NCBI GenBank assembly: GCA_015680685.1
Contig: MNCI01014546.1
Span: forward strand, 273,084-310,811
Length of the DNA stretch: 37,728 nt
Direction: 5' to 3'
DNA from: Gnetum montanum
Lineage: Eukaryota; Streptophyta; Gnetopsida; Gnetales; Gnetaceae
In this document: in pieces, positions 12,121 to 22,393 of the stretch
How positions within the stretch are numbered: position 1 is the stretch's first letter
Layout: each line of letters opens with the position of its first letter
Program-made: the position numbers and the translations under genes
Notes under the pieces: model-generated
Databases searched by the model: none
What the model was told of the DNA's origin: nothing
Seen by the model: the letters and a program-made list of their open reading frames with translations, nothing else

Positions 12121-12229
12121 CATAGATGAGATTATCCACAAAAAGATAAAATGACAAATTGAAAAACAAAAAATTGTAAAACCAAAGAAAAGGAAAAACA
12201 TTTACTAATTCTACTTGTTAGAATGGGGG

Positions 12230-14676
12230 TTATCCTCCATGACTAAACCTTTGATCATAGCGAGAATTAATAAATGGAAAATAAGGATCCATGCATGTTG
12301 GAAATATTGGGGTCTAGTCATATCCAAACCACTCAGTGTCTTTTGGTGTAGTGGTAGGTACATACCCAAATTGGGGTTCACATACTTGATTAAAGTAGGC
12401 ATAGTAGGGTAGATTATAAGATGTGGTCATGTGATAAGAAGCTGACCCACTATGGCATCCATGACCATAAGATGGTATGCAAGGATCGATATGTCTCCTC
12501 ACGTTGTTATATTCATTAGGTTGCATGGTTGTTGGAGTATTAATTGGTGGCCTGGATAAGGTAATAGGAGGTGTTAAGTTTGAAGAGGAAGGTGCATCAC
12601 TGTGTTGGGCTTATGCTAAGTTGGAGGATGCAGTGGTTTCAAAGCATACTATCTCTTTCTACGGCCATGGCTAAAAAAAGGACACTTCCAACATTGTGGA
12701 GGACTCCCACTGCTATTGACAGTAGTAGCACAAGTAATGTTCGTTGGTTGGTGTTGTGGTGCAAAACCTTCTGGTACAACTGGTGACGATGTAAAAGGAG
12801 ATGAAGAATGAGAATATTGAAAGTAAGAAGGAGTGTAAGGAACATGAGATGGTGATCATGTAGGAGAGGACATGGGTTGATGATACTCAGGAGAGTGATA
12901 ACAACAAGATGAAGTGGAGGATGTTGATCTAGTTGGAGAAACAAGGTGTTGAACATAATAAGCACTTGGTTTCAGGTGATACAAGAGTGTGGCCAGTTTG
13001 ATGATGGCCTCCCCCATGATTGGGGGTTTTTCCACTACGATTAAGCATAGTATTAAGGTCGATAAGAATTTTCCCACAGATAGTATGATGAGTTATGGAA
13101 TTGCCCATAAAGTTGTGGGATAGGGATGTGTCCAACCATGTACTTCTATATGAAACCTGGATGTAACATTCTTCCCCAATGTTCATGTAGATGTAACAAG
13201 ATTGGGCATTGGCCTTTTAGGTGATCGTACAAGCAAACATCACATTGATACTTATGATTTGCAATCGAGCCCCTATCCTCATTTTCTTCAGCCCTTCTTT
13301 TCGATTGCCAAATGATGTTCTGTCCTATTTCTAGATTTGGTATCCTCTATTTGTTTTGGTTGTCAAAGTTATCTTGCATGGGTCTCCCTCTAATAGTTTC
13401 TGCATATTCTCCACATTTTTCATGTACCTACTCCATCATCTTGTTGATCTTTGCCTTAATTTCATCTAGTGATTTTAGTATTGGCAAAGGTAGGGACAGT
13501 TTCACCTCCTTGAGGTGAGTTGATTTCTCCTCTTCATAATTATGGACCTTTATTATTTCAAGAGTTTGGTCTTGTTGAGATTTTTTAGCATTCTCCCATT
13601 TGGTTATTTCTCCTTCTTCTTTTGCTACCCACTTAATAAGCTCTTGGAATTGATTGGTTTGTAGTTCATATAGTTGACCTAGGGCATACATCCCTAGGGT
13701 CTCCTTTGTTTCATTACAGAGCCCATTCATGATGTGATACATTAGCCTTTCCTTGGAGAACCCATGGCCTAGTCATTTGTTTAACAAAAAGTAATATCTT
13801 TCTAAGGCCATGTCCAAGGGTTCATGTTGCCCTTGTTTCCACTCTTGGATTTATCTCCTCAAGGCTGACACTCTTGCATAGGTTTGATATCTTTCGTTGA
13901 AGATGTTTACCATTGTAGGCCAATGGTGAATTCAATTCAGTTTTAAAGACCTGTACCACACTTTAGCTTGGCTAACAAGTGTCATAGAGAAGAGCTTAAG
14001 CCTTTGCCACCCATTCTCAATGTTGTTCTATATACAAGCATCATAGAAGTCTTGTAAACGATGTTGTAGATCTGAATCATAGCCTTCTAAGAACTTAGGA
14101 AAGTTGTTTAAATCAAGCCTTGGTAGACAGCTTTCCTTGTGATGCTTGTAGGATATCTGAATGGCCTCTATTATATGCATTAGGCTCTTAGTGACCAGCA
14201 TGGATTCATCGTCACTAAATAGGTTATGAGTTCATGAGTTGGGACAATGTTGTCTATGTTCATGTTGGTGTTCCTGATTTTTCCCATGGGTTCAATCTTT
14301 ATTTCTACATCAACCCCTTAACGAATAGTCATCTGTGTTACAACTTGACATTGAAAGAGTAAAGGAAGAGAGGGAACTAGAAGACCCACCATGACTTTTA
14401 TAAGTCTTCCAATCATTCCCTGATGTACTCTTGCTACCCATTCAGAAGGTCCTAGGCCTTATGGGCCCCCTTATTCTAGGGGATGTCCCATATTCACTAG
14501 AGATGTTTGAGTTAGATGATAAAAGTCCTTGAGTATCGTTGGGGATGTCTATGAACATATGAAACTCCTACATAAGATTGAGTACTCCAAACTTCTTCTT
14601 CATCATAAATTTCATCAGTACTCCAATGAATTGCCTCACTAAATGTTACATTATCATTGTCTTGTGAAAGAGACAT
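12230..14676 (-). pseudogene. Element C gag remnant
   Basis: The start ATG at 14676 gives MSLSQDNDNVTFSEAIHW, matching the N-terminus of D gag. The open stretch 13742-13428 (MYHIMNGLCNETKETLGMY and onward) aligns with little change to D. A zinc-knuckle-like motif, CDVCLYDHLKGQC, lies at 13244-13206 and is followed by the Pro/Gln-rich region. The frame ends near 12230 with a Gly-Gly-stop. Numerous stops and frameshifts make it non-functional. Gag forms the capsid of Ty3/gypsy particles; the middle segment resembles the Retrotrans_gag family (PF03732) of Athila/Tat-type elements. This copy extends about 45 codons past the point where D gag stops. Confidence 0.8.
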
Positions 14677-14791
14677 TGTCATGAATTATGTGTGACTTAA
14701 TTGAATTTAATTTCTTTGTTTGAAAGATATATCATTAATTCCCTATTACAACAATCTTGTATGATATAACTAGTCTAGATGACTAGCACCA

Positions 14792-14809
14792 TCTTTGGCA
14801 ATGGTGCTA
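14792..14809 (-). other. Element C primer-binding site (decayed)
   Basis: One base past the 5' LTR, the minus strand reads TAGCACCATTGCCAAAGA. It aligns with the D site TGGCGTCGTTGCCAGGGA and with the complement of the plant tRNA-Asp 3' end used by Athila-type elements. The differences are transitions, as expected for methylated-cytosine decay. Confidence 0.6.
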
Positions 14810-14810
14810 A

Positions 14811-15693
14811 TGATGAGCGGCAAGGTACCCCTACACTCAACCATATGAATACAAGCGTGTATGCATGATCTGGTCGAACTCCGTAGATGGACTAGTTGTG
14901 GCACCTAAATGGTTATACGTTGATCGTAGTTCGTTGTCTTCCCACTTGGACTAGTATTTACTTTGTCATGTATGGTTTAGTCCAAAGTGAGGTGTATGAT
15001 GTGATCCCTACTACTATGCTACTCCTAGGACAATAAGAGATAACTTAATTAAGCCAATGGGCAATAGGAAATAAGATCTAAGCGAGTCTAAGTGCAATGA
15101 GCATCTGTCCCTAATCATCTATACACATCTTGGACTTCGTGTACTATTTCTGGGATTACCGCGCACACATCACTTGAAGTACTACTCGATACGCTACTAG
15201 GTTACCACGTAGTTACACTTAAATGTTTTTGATTAAGGCATACTCATTTCGCGTTAACAACAGGAATAGTAAATGATGATAAAACAAATATTAACTAAGA
15301 AAATAGTAATAAATAATCAATAATTAAAATAATTAAAAGTTAAGTAAATGCTACAATGATGGAGTAATCTTGATATTTATTGCCGATTATGTGCATGTCC
15401 AAGTACGTCACACTTGAACAAAGGTTCCGTACAATTACAAGCATCACACTGCGGGCATGCACTTGGAAAGAACACTAAAATTGACTATAAGAATTGAAAA
15501 CTAAAAACTGACTCAGGACTCTCCCCCTAAAACTTCTTCTACTATGTGCCTCAATGTTGTATTTATAAGGTAACACGGGAACAATGATATTGGATATCTG
15601 ACATCGTTTCCAAGCTTGTGATATCACATACTTAATATCACATACCTGATATCGTATACCTGATATTGAGGCCTGGCAAATCGTGACTCATCA
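14811..15693 (-). repeat. Element C, 5' LTR
   Basis: This 883-bp LTR starts TGATGAGTC at 15693 and ends CATCA at 14811 on the minus strand. It pairs with 8664-9565. GATATC dyads lie at about 15580-15665 and the TATAAATA box (minus) at 15560-15567. It is flanked by the outer target duplication at 15694-15698. Confidence 0.9.
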
Positions 15694-15698
15694 ATTAT

Positions 15699-17434
15699 GA
15701 AAAGTAAATATCATTACGAAGAGAGCTATGATTTTATAAGTCCACAATATTACTTCTTTCTCATCATATCTTAGAGAATCTTAAATATAAGCTGGAGAAT
15801 GGAATTTATAACAACATTACTTACAAATAAAAGTTGTGAATTATGAATATCATAAAATATTACAAATGATGTCATTATTAGTTATAAAATTATCTCTCCT
15901 TGTAAAAGATCCTAAGGTAATAATGTTGTGTTATGAAAGTAATGTAATTCAACAAACATATAAGAAAATCTAACATATAGTTGTTGATGGATAAAATTTG
16001 GACACACCAACACTGGAAAAGAAAACTTGTTTTAGGAGACTATTGCCTAGGGCACCTCCCATATGGATATAGAAAACTATGAATAGTCTTAGCTAGAGAG
16101 GGCTACATGGCCTTTTGAAAATGGTAAACCAAACTAAAAAATCCAAAATTTAAATTAAATGATTGTCTTGAATACAATAAGCAACTAAAAGAAATAATTT
16201 TTTCCTAGTCCCGCTGATGTTGTCGATCTGTCACTGCGAATGGTGTCCACTATTGGGTAGAAAGATTACAACCACCATGTGAAGAGGGAGAGAGAGAAAG
16301 AGAGTCTACCGCGAGGAGGTGCTGCTACAACACTGCAACTAGAGAGAGAGAAATCTGTTCTTACTACTCACTACCACTATTATGTGCTTGAGAGAGCAAG
16401 GGATGGAAAATTGCTTCGAACAAGAGAAGAGGGGAGACCATGACGTTAATAGTTTGTTATCATCTACTACCTTACATTCACTAAGAATAAATAAAAATGA
16501 ACTATAGAAGCCACCTGCCACTACTGGTGTAGCCGCCAACGCTACTCCCATGCCTACTAGTGGCGTAGAGAGAGGAATATGTCCTTGCCATTGCAGAGAA
16601 AGAAATCTGCTATTATTGCACCTGCACTGTGCCATGCACATTGCCAATGACCCAGGGAGGAGAGGAGGCTACCCACTAGGGCAAGCAAAGAGAAAGAAAA
16701 TCGCTGCTTGTTGATTTTCAGCCCAAAAGAGCAAAAAACAACCGTTTCCTTCTCTAAGTTGCATCTCCCTTCCTCACTGGAAAGAGAGAAGGCCTCTAAA
16801 AAAAGAAAGAGCCCATGATTTTGGAGCCCCCCTCCCTACTAGTGTTGTCTAGGATCTAAAGCCCTAGATTTGATGCTAACAGGAACCTCGCGCTAATTTC
16901 CATTTCCATCACCCGCCTACAAGAGAGAGAGAGCCTCTGATGCACATGCCGTGTAGGGAGATTGCCATTGCTCACCCTTCATGCACTCCTAAAAAAACAT
17001 AACTGTCCTCTTGGCTAACCCCCAAGATTTGATTGGGTCTTCTCCTATAGTCCTTTGCTGCCATTTATAGTTTCTGCGGCCATCCAATGATGGTGCCCAT
17101 GTTTTGCTATAATTGCTGCCATCAACAGCTCGCTGTGGTAATTACTGCAACCCACTAATGCACCCACCATGTCTCCACCAAAATGTCCACCATGTTTCTG
17201 CCAATCATGCCACCACTGATGATTCATGTTCCATTGTCCTGTGGTAATCACTGCCATGAATAGCCATCATTACAATCTTGTAATGCCCATTGGTGGCAAT
17301 TATGGTCATCACCACCACCACATTTGATAACATGTTATAAGTGTGTTGTTTCCCTGCTTTAGGATATTGATGAGCTTGTGCATTTATTTTCCATTAAAGT
17401 GGTAAGCATGCACTTACTTTTTATTTTATTATTA
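15699..17434. other. Intergenic between elements C and D, no gene seen
   Basis: The first 500 bases are AT-rich. From about 16200 to 17340 the sequence is more GC-balanced, with several short GA runs (16285-16305, 16342-16350, 16922-16932) and many CCACC/GCCATC triplets. Short frames exist on both strands but none shows a recognisable domain. It may be an old unrelated repeat. Confidence 0.4.
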
Positions 17435-17439
17435 ATAGT

Positions 17440-18300
17440 TGATGGGACACGATATCACATGGGATGCGATATCGCGTATGATATATTGCATTTTCCGTGA
17501 TATTGCATGGGCCACGATATCACATCTTTCCCTGCGATATTACGTACGCGATATTGCAGTCCGCCGCCAATTCTATAAATAAGAGGCAGCTCTCCCTTAT
17601 TTCGAATTAGGCCTAGACCATAGCGAAACTCTGGCAGTTTTACCTCTCCAGAGATAGAATAATTTCCATGTGCCCGCAGTAGGAACTCCAAAGTGAACGG
17701 ATCTTTATTCAAGCAAATATTGTACTTGAACACAAGTTTGTGTACGACAATAAAGACGAACTGTTGGATAAACCTTGCAGTGCATGGAATAGGCTAAATA
17801 GGATTTTATTTATTGTTATTTATTATTCATTTTTTAAATGCTTTATTAGTTAATTGAATCTCTCTCAACCCTTCTCTCATAGTTAAGTGCATTCAGTACG
17901 ACTACTTCGAGCACGTGTGTTACGCTTGGTAATCCCAATAACGACTAGCGTTTGGTAACCAAGGTTGCATTGGTTCAGGGTGTGAACGGTAAGTGGAAAC
18001 GGATGCTAATGCTAGGTTAACTAAGGCTTAGTTAGTTAGTTAAAGTTAGTTAATTAGTCTCTTCAACCCTCACCTCATTAGCATAGGAGATAAAACATAA
18101 AAACTATAAAAAATCACATACCTCAGACTTACTTAACTATACAATCGTTACAAATACAAGTAAGTCTAGGAAGACAACGAACGATTAACCTTAAGTGTTT
18201 CATGAGGCGTGTAGGCACTTAGTCTACGGAGTTTGATCGGATCGCATGTGTAACACTCGTATTCGTATGGTTGAGTGTAGGGGTACCTCTCCACTCATCA
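17440..18300 (+). repeat. Element D, 5' LTR
   Basis: This 861-bp LTR starts TGATGGGAC and ends CACTCATCA (short terminal inverted repeat TGATG/CATCA). It pairs with 25323-26148. The downstream half shares blocks with the LTRs of A, B and C, including CGCTTGGTAATCCCAA and 'GAGTGTAGGGGTACC' near the end. Confidence 0.95.
17450..17580 (+). promoter_or_regulatory. Element D LTR promoter (GATATC dyads and TATA box)
   Basis: GATATC dyads and one-base variants such as GATATT repeat between 17450 and 17555, in contexts like GCGATATCGCG. They are followed by TATAAAT at 17574-17580. The 3' LTR copy (25333-25430) is better preserved, with dyads spaced 17, 14, 20 and about 15 bases and TATAAATA at 25423-25430. 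The promoter role is inferred from the TATA box and LTR position. Confidence 0.65.
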
Positions 18301-18301
18301 T

Positions 18302-18319
18302 TGGCGTCGTTGCCAGGGA
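18302..18319 (+). other. Element D primer-binding site (tRNA-Asp-like)
   Basis: TGGCGTCGTTGCCAGGGA begins one base after the 5' LTR. As I recall the tRNA-Asp 3' end, it matches its complement with two transition differences. tRNA-Asp priming is usual for Athila-type elements. Confidence 0.7.
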
Positions 18320-18446
18320 CTATGCTAGTTATCTAGATTAGTTATATCATACAAGGTCGTTGTATAGGACTTAACGATATATCTCTTAGGAAGAAGAAAT
18401 AATTATTAAAAAAGTCACACATAAATTCACACACAACTTTACAACA

Positions 18447-20314
18447 ATGCCTCTCTTACAAGATTACAATAATGCCACACTTAGTGAGGAAGTTCATTGG
18501 AGAACCAACGAACTATATGATGTGAAGATTGGAGTATACAACTTGAAGTAGGGGTTTCTTATAAACCTAAACGAAAACAACATCATCCCAACACACAAAA
18601 GCATAACTTACCCAATGATGATGAACCCCTACTGGCCACTACAAGCCTAACGCAAACACAAGAGGCTATTCGAATCTCACGTAGGCATCGTAAAGAGAGC
18701 CGTCTACCCAGGCTCGATTTAAACAACTTTCCTACTTTTTCAGGAGGCTATGACTTAGATCTGCAACAACATTTACTAGCCTTCTACGATGCCTACACAT
18801 GGAACAACATTGATAACAGTTGGCAAAAACTTAAGCTCTTTCCTATGACACTCGTTGGCCAAGCAAAAGTATGGTATAGATCGTTAAAACCAAATTCAAT
18901 ACGACGTTGGTCAAAAATGGTAGAAGTCTTTAATGAAAAATATCAAACCTACGCAAGAGTGTCAGCCTTGAGGAAACAAATCCAAGAGTGGAAACAAGCA
19001 AAACATGAACCCTTGGACATGGCCTTAGAAAGATATTATGTACTATTAAACAATTGTCCAGGCCATGGGTTCTCCAAGGAAAGGCTAATGTACCATATCA
19101 TTGATGGGCTACGTAATGCAACAAAAGAGACTTTAGGAATGTATGCCCAAGGTCAACTATATGAACTACGAACCCATCAAGTTCAAGAGCTTATTAAGTG
19201 GGTAGTAAAAGAAGAAGGAGAAATGACTAGATGGGAGAGTGTTGAAAAACATCAACACGACCAAAATCTCAACTTAACAAAGGTCCATGATCATAAAAAG
19301 GAGAAATCAACTAATCTCAAGGTGGAAACATCATCTTTGCCAATACAACAATCGTTAGAGGAAGTCGAGGCAAAGATCAATAAGATGTTGGAATGGACAT
19401 ATCAAAAGTGTGGAGAATTTATCAACAATATTGGAGATAGAGTTTTGACAATCCAAGAAGCAAGACAAAACATTAGACATTCGAAAAAAAAGAATGAAGG
19501 AAATAAGAGCTCAACTGCCAATCATACGTATGAATGCAACATATGTCTATATGATCACCCCAAGGGCCAATGCCCAATATTGTTACATTTACATGAGCAT
19601 TGGGGAAACACGTTACATCCAGAGTTCGTACAGAGATACTGTGTTCAATCACAATGGCAACAATCCCAGTTGTGGGGAAGACCACCCTTAGATTGGAGAC
19701 ACCCTTCATTTTATTCGAATCCAAATGCTTATCTAGTTCAACATCCTATTTCTCCAACTAGGCCACTGTACTTTATCTCACAACAGTACTATTCTCCACA
19801 ATACTATCAACCCATACCTCCAACACAACCACCACCTTGTGCATCTTATACTCCTCCTAATTTTCAACATTCTCATACTTTCCCTCCTTCTACATTGCCA
19901 CAAATTGTACCTAAGGTGTCTGTGCCACAACAACAACCCACGAACAATACTTGTGCTACTACTACCAATACCAGTGAGAAGTCTCCTCAACATCAAAAGC
20001 ATCCCTTCTTTAAACACGACCGTAAGAAGGGAAAACATAATTCCGAGGCCACTGCATCCTCCAACTCAACACAAGTCCCACACTGTGGTGCACCCTTACC
20101 TTCGAATACAACACCTCATGTTACTTCATCAGGGCCACCAACTAACACTCCAACAACCACACGGCCCAATGAACATAGCCATGGAAGGCATCATCCTAAT
20201 CCTTGCATACCATCTAACGGTCCCAAATATCATAGTGGGTCAACTCGTTATCTGGGAACTACATCGTATAAATTGCCCCACTATGCTCATTATAACCACG
20301 TGTGTGAACCCTGA
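18447..20314 (+). pseudogene. Element D gag (one N-terminal frameshift; 489-codon open part)
   Basis: The start ATG at 18447 gives MPLLQDYNNATLSEEVHW, shared with element C. A one-base frameshift near 18510-18545 separates this from the main frame, which runs open from about 18530 through 20314. The main frame reads RLPRLDLNNFPTFSGGYD, then the capsid-like segment with AKVWYRSLKPNSIRRW and LMYHIIDGLRNATKETLG (Retrotrans_gag type). A knuckle of spacing CX2CX3HX4C follows at 19535-19573 (CNICLYDHPKGQC), then a Pro/Gln/Thr-rich tail. Compared with C, a small deletion at about 20313 creates the TGA, and about 45 codons of the original C-terminus follow out of use. The product would package element RNA into particles. 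Apart from the frameshift it is unusually well preserved. Confidence 0.85.
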
Positions 20315-20439
20315 GGGGATAAATATGATCGGGCCCTAATATTTCCAACGTGCAAGGACCCTCATCTTACATTTATTAATCCTTTCCATGCTCAACCAAT
20401 TAGTTATGGGGGATATCCCCCATTCTAATAACAAGCAGG

Positions 20440-21830
20440 ATTAATAAATATTTTTCATTTTCTTTAATTTTTCAATTTTTGTTTTCCAGTTTTTCATTTT
20501 TCAACTTTTTGTTTTATCTTCTCATCTTTTTATGTTTTTGTGTTTTTGTCTTTTTTACGTTTTTTGTAAGTAATCTCGTCTACGAATAAAACACTCATGT
20601 GGATCGCTGGTTGAGGTGTGTTCTATGTTTTTAAGTCATGAGTGATCAATTATTTGGACAGTGAGCCCATTACACCCACTCATCCATCCTACAAATAAGA
20701 GGTTTTGTTCGTGGGTACAGTGATATTCTTGACATTTTAAAACTTAAAATTAATTTTGTGTTCATTGTACCCCGAATGAAGAAGAATGGACCAAGAGGGA
20801 ATGGTTAGGGTGTGACATCAAGGGGACTTGTGGATTCTCTTTGGTGACATTTGTGGGAGTTATCATGCAACCTGGTTGTACTAAGATCCTTGTAGAGCTA
20901 ATGAAAAATGGGAGTAAGAGTAATCAAAATGGCACTCAAAAACTAATGTTGTGCTAGGGGGTCCCACTAGAAAGACATGCACCCATGCCTGAAGGTTGGT
21001 AGCTTCTCTGGATTCAGTATTCAAAATAAAAACAAAGAGAGAGAAGCAGAAAAACAAAGTGCCACAAAACAAAAATCACTCCTCCCTTGAACAAAATGCC
21101 AAGCGATCGTACGCCTTATTGTTGTGGTACTCTCATAGTTGCTCATCATGGGATGAAATAATGTGATGTCACTATTTAGAGGAATGGACTTGGTCCTGAT
21201 CTTGGAACGATGGGTTAATGACACATTAATCATGCTTTGCATGTAGGATTCATTGTGCCCTAGGTTAGTTACCTCATGTCCCAATCTCTACGATCCCGTT
21301 CTATACTTCGTCTCATCTCACTGTTCATGTAGTTGTAGCTCATGTCCCGTGTAACATAGAATTCTCATCTCATTCCGGTGATAATTACATGTGTGTGTTT
21401 TGTGGAGTTAGTGCGGATTACATTTAACCCTTCTAGTGCCCACGGACACTTTAAGTGTGGTTACATAAGGCCATTATAGGTTGAAACCTGCTTTGGGGAG
21501 GATCCACTTGTGTAATCTTTTGTAATCTTGACTTATGACATAAGCTCACACACACCATCTCTTACCCTTAGCATAATTTTTTAATTGATTTTCTTTCCCT
21601 ACTATTATCCCTCTGAATTTCAACGTTCCAATGTACCATTACATATCCTTTTTCTTACCACCCAAGGTTTTATTGATAAAATCCACACCATCATCATTAA
21701 TGGTGTCTCTTGAATTCATAAAATTTCCCTAGAACATCTTGCTCCTAGCCAATGTCCTCAATTTCCAATGTTAATTTCAAAATAACCCTTAAAAAAATTT
21801 GGTATTTTTGTCGTGTCTCATGTCACTAGA
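20440..21830 (+). repeat. Element D conserved inter-ORF spacer
   Basis: This is 1.4 kb of non-coding sequence between gag and the internal promoter. It opens with a T-rich tract (20450-20570). It is collinear with the spacers of C and B, with best blocks at 20790-20840, 20965-21010, 21075-21180 and 21465-21530. The conserved blocks contain no shared reading frame on either strand: the short antisense frames at 21021-21284 (D) and 11455-11685 (C) share a WHFVQGRSD stretch, but the frames diverge and end differently. Confidence 0.65.
20585..20590 (+). terminator. Poly(A) signal after gag, element D
   Basis: AATAAA lies after the T-rich tract behind gag, within a block (GAATAAAACACTCATG) also present in C as GAATAAAATACTCATG. 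Conservation of the hexamer in both copies supports use as a 3'-end signal for a gag transcript. Confidence 0.45.
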
Positions 21831-21831
21831 G

Positions 21832-21908
21832 ACGTGATATCGTGTCGGATGAGATATCGCGTACGCGATGTATTGTACACGATATTGCATCCCCACTGCC
21901 TATAAATA
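21832..21908 (+). promoter_or_regulatory. Element D internal promoter (GATATC array and TATA box)
   Basis: GATATC dyads and variants occur at steps of 17, 14 and 14 bases (GTGATATCGTG, GAGATATCGCG, GCGATGTATTG, ACGATATTGC). They are followed about 20 bases later by TATAAATA at 21901-21908. The array and spacing match the LTR promoters of D and E. ORF2 starts about 490 bases downstream. The same arrangement at the same place in C shows that it belongs to the family and is not a chance insertion. Confidence 0.65.
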
Positions 21909-21913
21909 GGTCA

Positions 21914-21933
21914 CCCCCCCCCCCCCCCCCCCC
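21914..21933. repeat. Poly-C homopolymer
   Basis: A run of 20 C begins five bases after the internal TATA box, where a transcript from that promoter would be expected to begin or pass. It is absent in C. Such a run is also prone to sequencing-length error. Confidence 0.9.
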
Positions 21934-22393
21934 GCAACACTTAGCATCATTTTGTCATTCACATGGGGGGCGTTTTTGAAATTTTTCTTTGCGACTTGCG
22001 ATTGAGTGACCCTTGCTTTTCTACTCATATCTCGCTCGTTGGTGCTCCGATTTTAATTCTGTTTGAACCTACTTGAACCCGGGGTGTGTAGCTTAGTCGT
22101 GGGGGAGGTAAACTTACCGAAAAGTGCCTAAATTTTTTGAAATTTATCATCGCCCAAAGGACATCATCTAGGGTAATTAACTCTAACACTTAGAATAATT
22201 ATGCCTAAAAATCATTTAACCCTTAGGTATACCGGGAAACAAAAATGGCAACCACCTACATCACAGGACTCATTATTACAAACTTTCAGGCACTATCACA
22301 CGTGATAACATATGATCATTAATAAAGGCAAGTAGTAAGGTATAACTTGACTTCAAAAACAACCTTATTAACGCTTGGCCCATGTGATTGCAG

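Larger units (their letters stand above)
8659..15698 (-). mobile_element. Element C, complete pol-less LTR retrotransposon
   Basis: This is a full element of 7030 bp (8664-15693) flanked by the 5-bp duplication ATTAT at 8659-8663 and 15694-15698. On the minus strand, in order: 5' LTR 15693-14811, primer site, gag remnant 14676-12230, poly(A) signal 12120-12115, spacer, internal GATATC promoter about 10840-10744, ORF2 remnant 10257-9742, polypurine tract next to 9566, and 3' LTR 9565-8664. By eye the two LTRs differ at about 7-8% of positions, mostly by transitions, so the insertion is old. No polymerase genes are present. It differs from D in a longer gag N-terminal region and a deletion of about 2.25 kb inside ORF2. 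Confidence 0.9.

Noticed and set aside
12639-12965. 108-codon minus-strand frame in element C
   Set aside because: It is an alternative phase of the C gag proline-rich region; the same shadow appears in D.
19839-20339. 166-codon plus-strand frame in another phase of gag
   Set aside because: It is a shadow of the Pro/Gln-rich gag tail; the composition follows from the repeated CAA/CCA codons of the real frame.
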